Shown: one piece after another, positions 1-11,038 of the stretch
Layout of the letters: each line of letters begins with the position of its first letter
How positions within the stretch are numbered: the first letter of the stretch is position 1
From: Botryotinia globosa
Lineage: Eukaryota; Ascomycota; Leotiomycetes; Helotiales; Sclerotiniaceae
DNA: 64,000 nucleotides
Assembly (NCBI GenBank): GCA_014898425.1
Contig: RCSZ01000009.1
Span: forward strand, 1,674,001 to 1,738,000
Direction: 5' to 3'
Position numbers and translations under genes: made by a program
The notes under the pieces: model-generated
The model's input: the letters and a program-made list of their open reading frames with translations, nothing else
Databases searched by the model: none
What the model was told of the DNA's origin: nothing

Positions 1-555
1 ACCCGTTTGTTGGTATCGTCTCTGTACAACCTTCTCGCTTCGAATCAAAGTTCATTACTCCCCGTAGCGGTATTCGCTCGCCTTCCAGCTCTCTTACAAA
101 ATCTGAATGGACGCCATCTTACAGACGAGGATCTTTTGGACGATCTCAAGAAACTGAGCGAAATGTTAGAAGAGCATACAAAGACTCAAACTACTTTCGA
201 TGAGTATGCTGCGGAAGTTCATTCGGGTCATCTCCGCTGGTCACCACCCCATCGAAACCAGATATTCTGGGCCGAGAACGCTCGCAAGATTCTCGATTAC
301 GAGCAAGGGGAGTTGTGTAAGAAGCTGGCAGAGATTATGAGTAAGCCTTGGGAGAATGACAAGCAAGTTCTTGCCATTGCATGCAATGATGTAGGATACT
401 TGGTCAAAGAGGTTCCGGAAAAGAGATCTCAATTGGAGAGGTTGGGTCTCAAGACTAGAGTTATGGAATTGATGACGGAGCCTGATGAGACAGTGAGATG
501 GGAGAGTTTGAATGCTCTTTCTGGATGGTTGAGGTACAGCTTTGAGACGAAGTAA
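1..555 (+). CDS. VMA13: V-type ATPase subunit H (C-terminal part; 5' end outside window)
   Basis: This is the regulatory H subunit of the V1 sector of the vacuolar proton pump; it couples V1 to V0 and silences free V1. The frame is open from base 1 and ends with TAA at 553-555, giving about 184 residues. These correspond to the C-terminal domain, recognisable by the stretches QIFWAENARKILD and KQVLAIACNDVGYLVKE, which are characteristic of the all-helical HEAT-like C-terminal domain. Complete family members are roughly 450-480 residues, so more than half of the protein lies to the left of the window. No intron is visible in the retained part. The next gene, GCV1, lies 357 bp downstream on the same strand and is functionally unrelated. 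Confidence 0.93.
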   Translation, partial: TRLLVSSLYNLLASNQSSLLPVAVFARLPALLQNLNGRHLTDEDLLDDLKKLSEMLEEHTKTQTTFDEYAAEVHSGHLRWSPPHRNQIFWAENARKILDYEQGELCKKLAEIMSKPWENDKQVLAIACNDVGYLVKEVPEKRSQLERLGLKTRVMELMTEPDETVRWESLNALSGWLRYSFETK

Positions 556-912
556 AGGATTGAGGTGATATTGTGATTATGGTTAGGGAGTTGTATAATT
601 GAGAGGCCAAAAGCCTCGCGCCGGAAGCTGCATATTCTACCGTTTACAAGAAGTCAAATTCCCAGCGATTATTGATTGTGTCGATGCGCAGATGTTCAAT
701 TAGTGTAGAAACAATGATGATTTTTCTTATCAGATTTATAAAACGTTATGATGAGCAAGCCTGGAATGCTTAGATTTCATAGGTCCTTATCACACTAGAT
801 TCCCCCACTAGTGAGCCGAAATCGGGTTGGGCTTTATGCTTGAGCCGATTGTCAACACAAGCTCCATACCTTTTAACCATATAACTTTTTGACAAGAAGT
901 AATTGATTCATA
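556..912. other. Intergenic: VMA13 3' end / GCV1 promoter
   Basis: 357 bp without a credible reading frame. It must carry the 3' UTR of the V-ATPase gene and the promoter and 5' UTR of GCV1. It is moderately AT-rich. No clear TATA box or repeat stands out. Confidence 0.6.
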
Positions 913-2337
913 ATGAGACGATTCAAAGCTGTAACAAGTATCTATGATGCTGCGTTAATCAACCGCACAGTCCCAAGACGCTCTCGTCAGCTTTCGACAG
1001 CTCTCCAACGAGAAACCTATGCGGCGACTTCTCCCTCATCATTCCATACTGCTGCTCGATTTCCGATAGCTGCCATAACGACAAGAAAGCAGAATTCAGT
1101 TCGCCATGCCTCATCTGCTTCTTCATCTAATGAACTTTGCAAAACCCCTCTCTACGACCTGCACATTTCCAATGGTGGAAAGATGGTTCCTTTTGGTGGT
1201 TTCTACATGCCAGTTCAATACTCTGGCCTTTCGGTGAGCGCCTCTCATCATTTTACGAGAGAGCACGCCAGTCTTTTTGATGTGAGCCATATGGTTCAAC
1301 ATCGATTTGAGGGACCAGGTGCAACTGCTTTTTTGCAGAGGATCACACCGGCTAGTATCGCAAATTTGGCTTTGCATCAGGGAGGGTTGAGTTGTTTATT
1401 GCATCCTGGAACCGGAGGGATTGTGGATGATACTATTATCACGAGGTTAGGGCCGGAACTATTCTATGTTGTTACAAATGCAGGCTGTAGAGAGAAGGAC
1501 TTAAAATATCTGGGGGGGGAATTAGAGGCGTTCACCAAGGAAGGAGGAGAGAAGGTCGGATGGGAGGTGCTCGATGGTTGGGGATTAATTGCGTTGCAAG
1601 GGCCAGAGAGTGAGGAAATATTGAAGGGACTTTTAGCAGAGGATATGAAGGAGGGAGGGTTTGAGAATTTCTTGTTTGGACAGTCGAGGTTCATAAAGAT
1701 TCGTTTGGCTGATGGGTCGATTTCTGGGAACTTGTTGGTTAGTAGGGGTGGTTACACGGGAGAAGATGGATTCGAGATATCAATACCAGAGAGCGAGACG
1801 GTGATGGTCACCGAATCCTTATTGAAGAGCGCTGGGGAGACAAGACTGCAATTGGCGGGGCTGGGTGCGAGGGATAGTTTGAGATTAGAGGCTGGTATGT
1901 GTTTATATGGTCATGATTTAGATGATACAACGACGCCAGTAGAAGCAGCTCTCGGTTGGGTAGTAGGAAAGGAGAGGAGAACAGAAGGAGGCTTCCACGG
2001 CGCTGAAATCATTCTCAAGCAACTTACTCCGAAAAGTAAAGGTGGAAGTGGAGTAGAGAGAAGAAGAATTGGACTTATAGTCGAAGGGGCACCTGCTCGT
2101 GAAGGCGCGGATATCGTTAATGATAAAGGAGAGAAAATCGGAAATATCACAAGTGGATGTCCAAGTCCAACATTAGGCAAGAATGTTGCGATGGGGTACA
2201 TTAAAGATGGGTTCCATAAGGCGGGCACTGATGTAGGTGTGATAGTTAGAGGGAAGGAAAGAAAGGCAAAGATTACTAAGATGCCTTTCGTGCCATCGAA
2301 GTATTGGAAGGGGACTAGTGGGACAGCTCCTGCTTAA
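913..2337 (+). CDS. GCV1: Glycine cleavage system T-protein (aminomethyltransferase), mitochondrial
   Basis: 474 residues in one exon. The enzyme transfers the aminomethyl carbon from the H-protein to tetrahydrofolate, releasing ammonia, in the mitochondrial glycine cleavage complex. The first roughly 75 residues are rich in Arg, Ser and Thr with few acids, as in a mitochondrial presequence. The folate-binding GcvT domain starts near LYDLHISNGGKMVPFGG, followed by FDVSHM, the signature GYTGEDGFEI near residue 280 and LRLEAGMCLYGHDL. The C-terminal barrel ends with MPFVPSKYWKG. Length fits the fungal family. The ATG at 913 is the first in frame, 11 bases after an in-frame-independent A-rich leader. 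The SHMVQ/HRFEG region replaces the more usual SHMxQ followed by RFxGP, a minor variant. Confidence 0.95.
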   Translation: MRRFKAVTSIYDAALINRTVPRRSRQLSTALQRETYAATSPSSFHTAARFPIAAITTRKQNSVRHASSASSSNELCKTPLYDLHISNGGKMVPFGGFYMPVQYSGLSVSASHHFTREHASLFDVSHMVQHRFEGPGATAFLQRITPASIANLALHQGGLSCLLHPGTGGIVDDTIITRLGPELFYVVTNAGCREKDLKYLGGELEAFTKEGGEKVGWEVLDGWGLIALQGPESEEILKGLLAEDMKEGGFENFLFGQSRFIKIRLADGSISGNLLVSRGGYTGEDGFEISIPESETVMVTESLLKSAGETRLQLAGLGARDSLRLEAGMCLYGHDLDDTTTPVEAALGWVVGKERRTEGGFHGAEIILKQLTPKSKGGSGVERRRIGLIVEGAPAREGADIVNDKGEKIGNITSGCPSPTLGKNVAMGYIKDGFHKAGTDVGVIVRGKERKAKITKMPFVPSKYWKGTSGTAPA

Positions 2338-5300
2338 TGGGCCGGCTGGAGCTGGCAGAAATATTGGAGGGATGAAGGGAGCAAGGGGAAATTCAACATT
2401 ATGCAACTGGGACTTGGAATGGAATGGTAACAGGCGTTTAGAGAAGAGCATACCAGCATACAAGCGTCAACAACGATGTGCTTCAACGAAAGCTATGGAG
2501 TTAAATGAACAAGATGAAATTTATGCTTTTATGTTACAAAACTACTCAGTAGATTCACGAATTTTTGGTTGGTAGATGCGCACATGTGTGAGTCTGCCCT
2601 TTTCATTGACGGTGTCTTGATGATCTTCCGAAGGAGTTGTCTCGATGCTACGGCTGAGTGTATGCATGGCCATGATTCAATATGCCGATATGTACCTATC
2701 TCCTCAGACACATACTTCAGGGCCAACTTACAAGTCTTGCTTGACATATCTCCTTGACCAATATTCGTCCCTACGTAGGTGCCAGTGATGATGTTTGGAC
2801 AAGCGAGAATATCGATGAACGGACTCAGGTATTATAAACATCTTCTTCGAATTACTACCCGATTTGCCAGATACTGAACTTCCTTACAAGACAGTCCACA
2901 TCATGTCATTCAAATTTCTAGATCAGGTAAAGTGATCAGGTAAAGCATGATCAGGTAAAGCATACACGAGATAGACCCTCTCGCGTCAAGACTTTACTTG
3001 AAGATCCGCCTTCGTCAAGCTAAGCTCGATCGGCCACTGTGGAATAGGATGCGGAGCAGCAGCATACTATAATTAGGTGCTTTTTTCTTCCGCTGTCATG
3101 GAACAAATCACATCTTACGCCTTTCGTTGACAGCCGGTCCATATTTTGTCTATCACATCCCCACTTTCTACGAGGAACATTGGCTACTATAAGTACACAT
3201 TTCCTCCTTCTTTGTCAATACTGAAATAGACGACTTCAATCATTACATCTGTATGGGAGAATTGAACAAAGCAAGACCCGAGGAACGCGTTGAGAAGAAA
3301 GTCACGATCAAGTGGTTGAGAGATTGCATCTGCAACAGAGTATCTTCGGAGAGTACAATTACGACAATACGAATATCTCTAGAGCCACTGGAGTAAAATT
3401 GAAAGCTTAATGGCCAGTACTGCTGGACATATACTGTGCGAATGGCTTGCTCAAGAGTTGGCCACTCATACAAGACTTTGGGCTACTGTACCCATTGTCA
3501 GAATCTCGTCAACGAATCGACGCGGTGAGAAAGTACCAGTGCAGCTGGAAGCGAGGGTCTTCACGAGGTGCTATATGCAGCATGCTACATAGAATACCAC
3601 GAAGCAAATCGACAAGAATACTGGAGCAAATATCAACTTCATCAGTATCCCTGTTACTACTCGTGTCACTTGGATTCCCCGTTCCAGGCATGCTAGTTAC
3701 GAAACTTACCCCATAACACTTCATTTTGAGACCTAGTTCAATGTTGATCACCAAATGCACTGCCAGGCTTGATGCCGGTTGGAATGTGGAGAGAAAAAAA
3801 GGTACATTGCGCCCATGGTCTTTCCAAAGTCGGGTCTTTAGAATGAATCGTGGATGGAAATCCAAATGACTTCAGGATTGTGGCGACTCATTGCCGTGGA
3901 GAATATGGCATGTGCTATGCTATAATTACACGGGGGTTCGGCGGCATCAGTGGGCTTGGTATAAGAAGGCTTTGGAATCTGGATGCAGCAACTGGTGGAG
4001 CGGGACTGTTCTATGTGACCACCAGGAATCTCAATATCTTTGTCGTTCTTACCGAGCAGTCCCGTCATCCTGCGTGTTACACTCCGCATTTTATCGAAGA
4101 GCCAAGCGGTGACCTTAAACTGGCAATATGGGGACTCCATATGTGCTAACTGTGTTGTCCGAGATTATTCTGGGCACCTGTAACGTTTAAATTGCTCTCA
4201 AGATGTTGTCAACAGGGTCAGGGCAACATAAATCGCTAAATCTCAATGTTCGACTCTCTATCCCTTGAATAAACGACCATAGCTCACAGAACACTGGAAA
4301 TGGAAAGTCCTTCCTTCGTATTCCGGGGTAAGTGGGTCACCGGCTTCGACCAAGCACCAAATTTGTAGTCCGGTGACATTCTAGCGAGGAAGCTGCGAAT
4401 GTGTCAGAGTTGGCAGGTTTGATGTGGTCATGGGCGAGTGGGCCATTCAGTCAGCCAAGATTCGAGAACAATCAGTTTGTGAAAGAGAAGCGACCCTACA
4501 GACGGAAGTGCTTTTTGGGTACGGATCACCACATACAGGGAAGTGCTTCCTAGAATGCAATATACGAGGGAAAGCTGCGACTGCGGTGAGCGAACATGGA
4601 GCGCTTCGGGCCTTTCGGGAGTCTGATTGACCGTCTTTTCGTGAACATTTTCAGGAGATTCGAGAGCTGGTTATTATCTCCATTAAGTAGAAGAGATGCA
4701 TTGCGCTGATGTCAATTCGGTGTTCCAGGTGCCTCAAAAAATCCTAGAAATAAATATCTATATTACGATAGATAAATCACAAATAAATCACAAGTTTAAT
4801 CTAAACCATCAGTATTGATGATTCAAGAGCAGATAAATAGGCAATCCAAAAAATCAGTTGTTCCGATGTCGTCCATTTGCAATACTAGTGGCAAATATAG
4901 TTTACCGACTTGCGTCAAGTTACGTAATTTGTAAAATCTTTTTCGAAATCACCTTTGTACGCACTAGCCATCTTTTTTCTTGTCTGATCAAGGGAGTCGG
5001 GACCCAGATTGCAAAAGGGGGTATGTAGACACATTGGTTAGAACCATTACAAGTGAAATCTAGTTACCAGAGTAACCTTACTCGACACTGGGAAATACCC
5101 AGGTTTGCATAAATTGAAGGCATTTTTCGTATTTTCATGTCTGCAAGAAGGGTCCCATCCATTGTGGCCCCCATATGGTTTATCGAAGAGTTAAATACCG
5201 ATTGCAAGATCTACCATGCGCCGACTTTCGTCAATTGAGAGATGGATAGTACAGTAGATACTAAAATATTTCTTCAAGTTTGTTGTTGCAATGCATTCCC

Positions 5301-5883
5301 CACACTTTCTATTGGACCTCCGTTCTCGGCGAGTTACCCTGCTACAGAGTAGCATATTCGGGATTGCCTTGAGTAAATAGCGCCGTGGCGGGGAAAAATA
5401 AGGACTTTCGAGTCGTGACTCGTGCATGAGCGGCCCCAGATTAGAAGTCTGCACCAAGTCTTCTTAAAGTTCTTTTGCATCTGCCAATGCTCGCTTGGCC
5501 TCGCTAAGTCAGGAGTCTTTACTTCTTTGGATTTAGTCATAGTACGATCTAGATCCACTTTGTTGATATTGTACATAATAGCGCGCTCCATTCAATTATA
5601 GTATGTCACTAACATTTCCACATTTTCACAACAACTCGATGTTAAACCCAAGTCAAGCCAATTTGTAATTGGATAGAGCTTGGGATTCCATCTGATCCGA
5701 GCTTACATAAGCCCATCTGCGCACTCAATGCTTCAGATCCACTATATAATCCGCCTATCGTAGGAAATGACATATTTTGGAAAAAGACTTACTTCTCTTC
5801 CCATTCAACAACCATCTACATCTTAATCCTCACGACTTGCAACTTGTCATATTTTGCAGATAGAGCTCTGGAATACGGGAGCA
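2338..5883. other. 3.5 kb gene-free stretch
   Basis: No convincing gene. Open frames here are under 120 codons, none has a recognisable motif, and opposing frames overlap each other. A short direct repeat (aggtaaagcatgatc-type unit, three copies) lies at about 2929-2962. Weak minus-strand frames between about 3240 and 4140 could be remains of a decayed gene, but no family could be named. The right end must hold the promoter of the permease: a TATA-like tatataat lies near 5742, about 140 bases before its ATG, followed by a CT-rich leader. Confidence 0.5.
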
Positions 5884-7508
5884 ATGTCTGACCAATTTCA
5901 ATTCTCACGCCAGGCTGAACAGGGCGACTACGACAATAAAAGCCAAAAAAGTGAAGCAAATAATGATGTGACTCATGACGCAGTCTTTGGTGAGATTAAT
6001 GAAGATGGACCAAATTATCGAGGCGTATGTACAGAGTTATCTACTAAAGTGTCTGGTTGCTAATCATCTTCAGGTTGGTGCTTTGGGCTCGACTGCCCTT
6101 ATGCTCAAGACCAACTTAGGTCTTGGTGTTCTTTCGATTCCAGCCGTTTTTGACACGTTGGGTATGATTCCCGGTATCATATGTGTCCTCGCCATGGCTA
6201 CGATCACGGGATGGTCACAGTACATGATTGGAGTATTCAAGAGAATACATCCAGAAGTGTACGGTATTGAAGATGTTGCTGGTATCATTTATGGGAATGT
6301 TGCTCGTGAGATCGTTGGTGCTGCATTCTTTCTTTGTGAGTAGCCCGTTTCATTGTATAGATGAGCTTGATTTTGACCAGTTCATCTAGTCTGGGTTTTC
6401 GTCTCTGCATCTGGTATGCTCAGTGTTTCAATCGCCTTGAATGCGTTATCAACTCATGCTGCTTGCACTGCTGTGTTTGTGGTTGTCGCTGCTATTATTG
6501 CCTTCATTTTCTCCAGTATCCAAACCCTAGGCAAGATCACCTGGCTTGCATGGATTGGTGTAGCTGGTATTATTACTGCTAGTAAGTCCATCGGTCATCG
6601 TTGTGAGGAAAATCCCGACTAACTCGTGCAAGTTCTTACTCTCACAATCGCTGTTGGCGTCCAAGGAAAACCAGCCGACGCTCCCGTTACAACAGGTCCT
6701 TACAAGTCTGACTTCAAGCTTTTTGGCTCTCCATCATTCACTGATGCTATCTCTGCTTGTGGCTCGCTCGTTTTCTCTTTCGCTGGAACTCCTGGTTACT
6801 TCAACATTCACTCTGAGATGCGCAATCCAAGGAATTATACTCGTTCGGTGTATATTAGTCAAGGCTTCATCACGGCTATGTACATTGCAATCGGTATTGT
6901 CGTCTATTACTTCTGTGGATCTTACGTCGCATCACCTGCTCTCGGTTCCGCAGGTGATACCATGAAGAAAGTCTGCTACGGCCTTGCTCTTCCTGGCCTC
7001 TTGGTTAGCACCATCTTGCTTTCTCATGTAAGTACAGCTTGAATCCTTCATCTCTTCATCTCTTCTTCTCTAACATTTCCCACAGCTTCCCGCAAAATTC
7101 CTCTTCCTTCGTCTCCTCCGCGGATCCAAGCATCTTACTGTCAACTCCATGACCCATTGGATGGTCTGGCTCGGCTGTACTTTCTGCGTCATTATCTGCG
7201 CCTATATTATCGCAAGTGCAATTCCAATCTTCGGCGGTCTCATCTCCCTCATCGGTGCTCTTTTCGGAACTCTCTTCAACTTCCAGCCATTCGGTATCAT
7301 GTGGTTTTACGATAATTGGGGCCTTAGAAAGACCCAAAGATCGCGCTCGTGGATCTTTATGTGCTGCTGGAGCATTTTTATTATTATTATCGGAACATTT
7401 TTGATGGTCGCTGGTACCTATGGATCGATTGTTGCTATTATCGACTCCTACCGTGCAGCTGGAGGAGCGAGTTCCTTCAGTTGTGCGGATAACTCGAATT
7501 CCGTCTAA
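5884..7508 (+). CDS. Amino acid transporter, AAAP family (Mtr/N-system type), 5 exons
   Basis: Plasma-membrane or vacuolar proton-coupled amino-acid permease, 470 residues. Exons: 5884-6024, 6074-6335, 6390-6581, 6633-7027 and 7086-7508; introns are 49-58 nt and the frame is continuous across all four junctions. Two 3' splice sites are less typical (AAG at 6632), but a ctaac branch sequence precedes that one. The cytosolic N-terminus (about 50 residues) is acidic. Then GSTALMLKTNLGLGVLSIP is the conserved first helix of fungal Aa_trans proteins. About 10-11 hydrophobic segments follow, with SFAGTPGYFNIHSEMRNP as the conserved central loop. It resembles Neurospora Mtr and the Aspergillus neutral amino-acid permeases. 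The family is sure; substrate is not readable from sequence. Confidence 0.9.
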
Positions 7509-8848
7509 GGTGGAAATGGAAAGAGGGGAGTAATAATATCAGACCAAGCATAAGTTTTGGTGATATCGAGCCGCGGAGTCCCTGGATCAAACTTTCGACG
7601 AGAGGATCCCGAAGAAGGGATGAGATTCTACGCCAAGTGCACCTGTCGCGCCGAATAATCTCTGTGTCATACGCATCTACCTTCACTTTATCAATTGAGG
7701 ATTTTGAGTAGTCCCGCGAAAAGGACGAAGGGTGACCAAATTAAATCCACGCCGCCGCTCCTGAAACATCCAACTATATACCTGGAGTACGAAATTCGAG
7801 ACCTAATGTGTCCCGGTCATTCTTCACACGCACCGCGCACCACGCACCACTCATCAAACCACAAGATATCGCTGTGCGCTCCACCGGAACTCTTACCAAA
7901 AGTTATGTTTACAGTTGAACTAGACTTGTTGTTTACTTAGACTAGAAATGTCTATTACATTTTCGAGAAGGGGAAAAATGATTTTTATCAGTAGAATAGA
8001 AGGAAGACAAAAAACGGTCCGGTATAACTAGAAGGTGCTAGTTACTGGGATAGCTAGCCCCCCGAAATCAGGAATCGGCACGCACAAAAGTTAAAGAAAT
8101 AGAAGGAAAGTCAAAAAGAGAGAGGGATACCAGACGGACGGGCAAAAGTTCACCAGGGTCTGCAAAAGTCTACAAAAGTCTCGCCGATTGGCCCATGTAT
8201 TATGAATCTGATGGTCAAATAAATAATTTTAATCGTATTGTTTGTGTCTGGTGAAAAGTGTTCTATTCTGTTGGCTTGAGTGTATTGGGAATTCGAATTC
8301 GTTTCTGCTTGGTTTATTGTTGAAGTGGCTGCTGTGAAATGATTCCTGTGCTGGTTATACCGCGCTTGTGATCTGGGGTTGCCAGAGAAGAACAGAGGGT
8401 ATTTGGACCCTCGAGTCCTTCCGAATATTGGGATTGTGTAGAATTTTGAAGACGCTGTAGAGATTCGGATATGGTTGCATGATTGAATTGTCTGTAAAGT
8501 GTTAATATCAAATCTTGTCGAATCATTGTCTCTTTTTAAATGTCTGTCTCATCATCGATTTTTTATTTCATTTCAAATGTTCATCTCAGGTCAAACATTC
8601 GCTTCATCGTGACTTGATAGGGCGATCTCCGGCAGGATCCAAAAGTAAGAGAAAGGCAGCTCTTTGAAAAATCGCATTCTAGTGTGGTGTTCAACAAGTT
8701 ACGTTGACGACATTAGATATGATAAGATGGATGTATTTTTTGAGGAGTGGAGATTGTATTCAAATCTATATTATGCTACAGCAAACATCTTTCATTTTGA
8801 ACGCCTTTTCTACACCCACGCCCGGTCCAAGTTTCCAAGAGTGTCCAT
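7509..8848. other. Intergenic between permease and hydrophobin-like gene
   Basis: 1.3 kb between two convergent 3' ends. Frames on both strands are short and carry no motif. The stretch 8100-8250 has repeated caaaag/ctacaaaag words. Nothing further is recognised. Confidence 0.5.
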
Positions 8849-9534
8849 TTATCTTCTTGCTTTGCGACACATGACTCCTACTTGGGCCTATGGATATAAA
8901 GATAACATGGTAAGCTGATGCTCAGAAACGAAGAGAAAATGGAGTGAGAAAGGCAGAATACAACATACCATGTCGACGGAGTTCCTACAGCAATAGGCGA
9001 CTTTGTTCGCTTCCGTACATGTGCTTCGGAACTCGTTGCGATTGGCTGGAAGTGGCATCGAAACTGGGATGAAGTTAATATAACTTTTCTTGACGTGGAT
9101 GCTCAAAGGGTGAAGGTGGCAGATCACTTACGACGCTCGCATCCATCTTTGTACAATTTCCCGCCTAATTCACAGCATCGAGGTTTACGACGCGTAGCAC
9201 ATAGTTTGCCGGGTGGAAGGGGGTTGGTGTCCTCTGGGTCATCTTGGATATCTAATGCAATATCTTCAGCGACTTCCGCAGCTTCTTCTTCATATGCTTC
9301 TTCTGCTTCTATGCTTTCGGCGGTTGCATCTTCATCGTTGGAAGAGCTTTCTAATGTTGTGATATTCGTAGATGTAGTATCATTCCTAGTTGCTATGGAA
9401 CTTTGATGTCCATAAGTAGTGCCTTTGAAGAGTTTATTGTCAACTGCAGTTTTATCGGCGGGTGTATTGTCAATATAAGCACCAGTGGCTGTGCTAACAG
9501 CAATGGTAATGATAGCAATGTATGAAAACTTCAT
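8849..9534 (-). CDS. Secreted 8-cysteine protein with hydrophobin-type (class II-like) spacing, 3 exons
   Basis: 178 residues from exons 9534-9132, 9063-8969 and 8887-8849 (introns 68 and 81 nt, GTAAGT..CAG and GTATGT..TAG, phases consistent). Residues 1-19 form a signal peptide. Residues 20-110 are Thr/Ser-rich and then strongly acidic (an E/A/D run near 72-98). The C-terminal domain has eight cysteines spaced C112-x7-CC-x10-C132-x17-C150-x8-CC-x12-C173, ending RKARR. The paired-CC order and the F-x3-C before the fifth cysteine match class II hydrophobins, as does the VGVMC ending. However, the domain is unusually basic and polar for a hydrophobin, and the long acidic spacer is atypical. The alternative is another small secreted cysteine-rich protein or effector. 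Exon structure is well supported because both splices are needed to complete the pattern; the hydrophobin call is an inference. Confidence 0.65.
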
Positions 9535-10492
9535 AATGGCATTATTTTATGGAACGCAAGAGGAAGAATATCAACAAAATTGACATGTAACATGTGATGG
9601 GAGAAGGATTTCCTTAACAGAAGATAAGGTTGGATGCTAAAACGGTAGCACGCGGGCAGTATCGCACATTGTACAACGGCCTTGCACACAAGCCATGGCG
9701 AATCTAGTAGAGTGTTGATCGAGATGGAGCTCCCATCTAGTCCGATGGTACAAGGAAATTACAACCGCGCCTCCAGTTGGCAATACGCCGGGCACTTTAT
9801 CGTTCGAGTTTACCGGGTAGTTCCTACTTCGCTCGAAGTGTGGGAACTGAAGATCAATCCATATCTCCAACTACAGGGAAGAGTATATGAACATATAGAC
9901 GAACAATTAGCTCGTGGTAGTAGTTCCTCCAAGACTACCTTAATTTTAGTGTCTCCAAGCATCCTTCTCATATCTCTCTGTTCTCTTTCAACTTGGGTGA
10001 TGACTTGCATGCCCTTAGTGATATGCAGTGATAGATGGGTCACTACCTGTCATTTACCGGTACTTAACGCAATGGTTAGGGACAATTAAGAATTTCAAGA
10101 ATTTCAAGAATTTCTAGTTTGGAAATATTACTGAAGGGGAAAGAAGGGATTTAGTGCAGTAGGTACCGAGAACATTAACAGTATCACGTGTCAACTCCGT
10201 CTTTTAACCTTATGGAATTGACTTCGACAAACGGGAAAGCTGCCAGGCCGACTCCAAGCGGAGTCCAAGCTGATCAAAGGCAAAAGAAGGCAAAAGGCCA
10301 AAATGTCATGATGTAATTGAGCGATGAAACTCAATTCGTCATTATTGTACAGATCGAAATGTTATAGTATGTTCCATTGTTTACAGGTAGGTTGTCTCTC
10401 TTTCTAAAAATATTTCTCATTCATTGTTCATTCGCAAAGCAAGCAATTCAACTCTTTTATTATACCCAACCTTTCAATTTACTATACTCGCC
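9535..10492. other. Divergent promoter region
   Basis: 958 bp between the divergently transcribed hydrophobin-like gene and the mitochondrial-type gene. A 9-bp unit (aagaatttc) is repeated three times in tandem at 10088-10114. Overlapping open frames at 9682-10089 (+) and 9810-10043 (-) have no motif and are not supported as genes. The right part holds the AT-rich leader of the next gene. Confidence 0.5.
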
Positions 10493-11038
10493 ATGCCTTC
10501 CATTCGATGCCTCCGCTCTGCTAGCCGCACAATGGCCTCCATCCGAACCATTCAATGCCGACAACCGGCTTCTATTCGAGCCTTTTCTTCAACACCACTC
10601 CGAGCTGCGACTCAGGGCTATGGAGATGGAAAGGGCCACCCAATGGCCGAGAATCCTCAAGCCCAAGGTGCCTCAAACAACACAAAGCATAATGCAGAAC
10701 ATCCTGGTCCTGAGCCAGTATCTGAGGGACAAGGAACTGGTGCCGGCCCAACGAAAGGCGGTTCCGGTGGCCCAAAATCTCCTGAAGATGCATCGGCACA
10801 ATCTGGAGGATCAAGATCGAAGGAAGCAAAGGAGACTGGATCCAGCCCTACAGGTGGTTCTATCAAGGAGAACGGAGGTAAGAATAAGAATCCAGAGGAG
10901 AAGAGCGTCAACGGAGCTTCGCCCAAGATTCACTCCGAAGACGAGCCGGGTGTGAAGAGTTCGAGCAAACAAGCTGAGGTTGAGAAGCATAACAGGGAGT
11001 TCAAAAAGGGACATGATAGAGGCGCACAGAAGGTCTAA
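10493..11038 (+). CDS. Small low-complexity protein with mitochondrial-type presequence
   Basis: 181 residues, single exon, unknown function. The ATG at 10493 is chosen because the N-terminus from there (MPSIRCLRSASRTMASIR, followed by further Arg/Ser and AFSSTPLRAA) is a typical mitochondrial presequence with an RAFSSTP-like processing region; an upstream in-frame ATG at 10424 would bury it. After it comes QGYGDGKGHPMAENPQAQG, a motif I recall from conserved but uncharacterised ascomycete proteins. The remainder is hydrophilic, rich in Gly, Ser, Lys, Glu and Pro, and probably disordered. There is a possible 3' UTR intron (gtgagt at about 11066 to gatag at about 11125). No enzyme motif is visible. 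Confidence 0.8.
   Translation: MPSIRCLRSASRTMASIRTIQCRQPASIRAFSSTPLRAATQGYGDGKGHPMAENPQAQGASNNTKHNAEHPGPEPVSEGQGTGAGPTKGGSGGPKSPEDASAQSGGSRSKEAKETGSSPTGGSIKENGGKNKNPEEKSVNGASPKIHSEDEPGVKSSSKQAEVEKHNREFKKGHDRGAQKV

Noticed and set aside
9682..10089. 135-codon plus-strand frame and overlapping minus-strand frame
   Set aside because: No motif, opposing frames of similar length, and located in a divergent promoter region.
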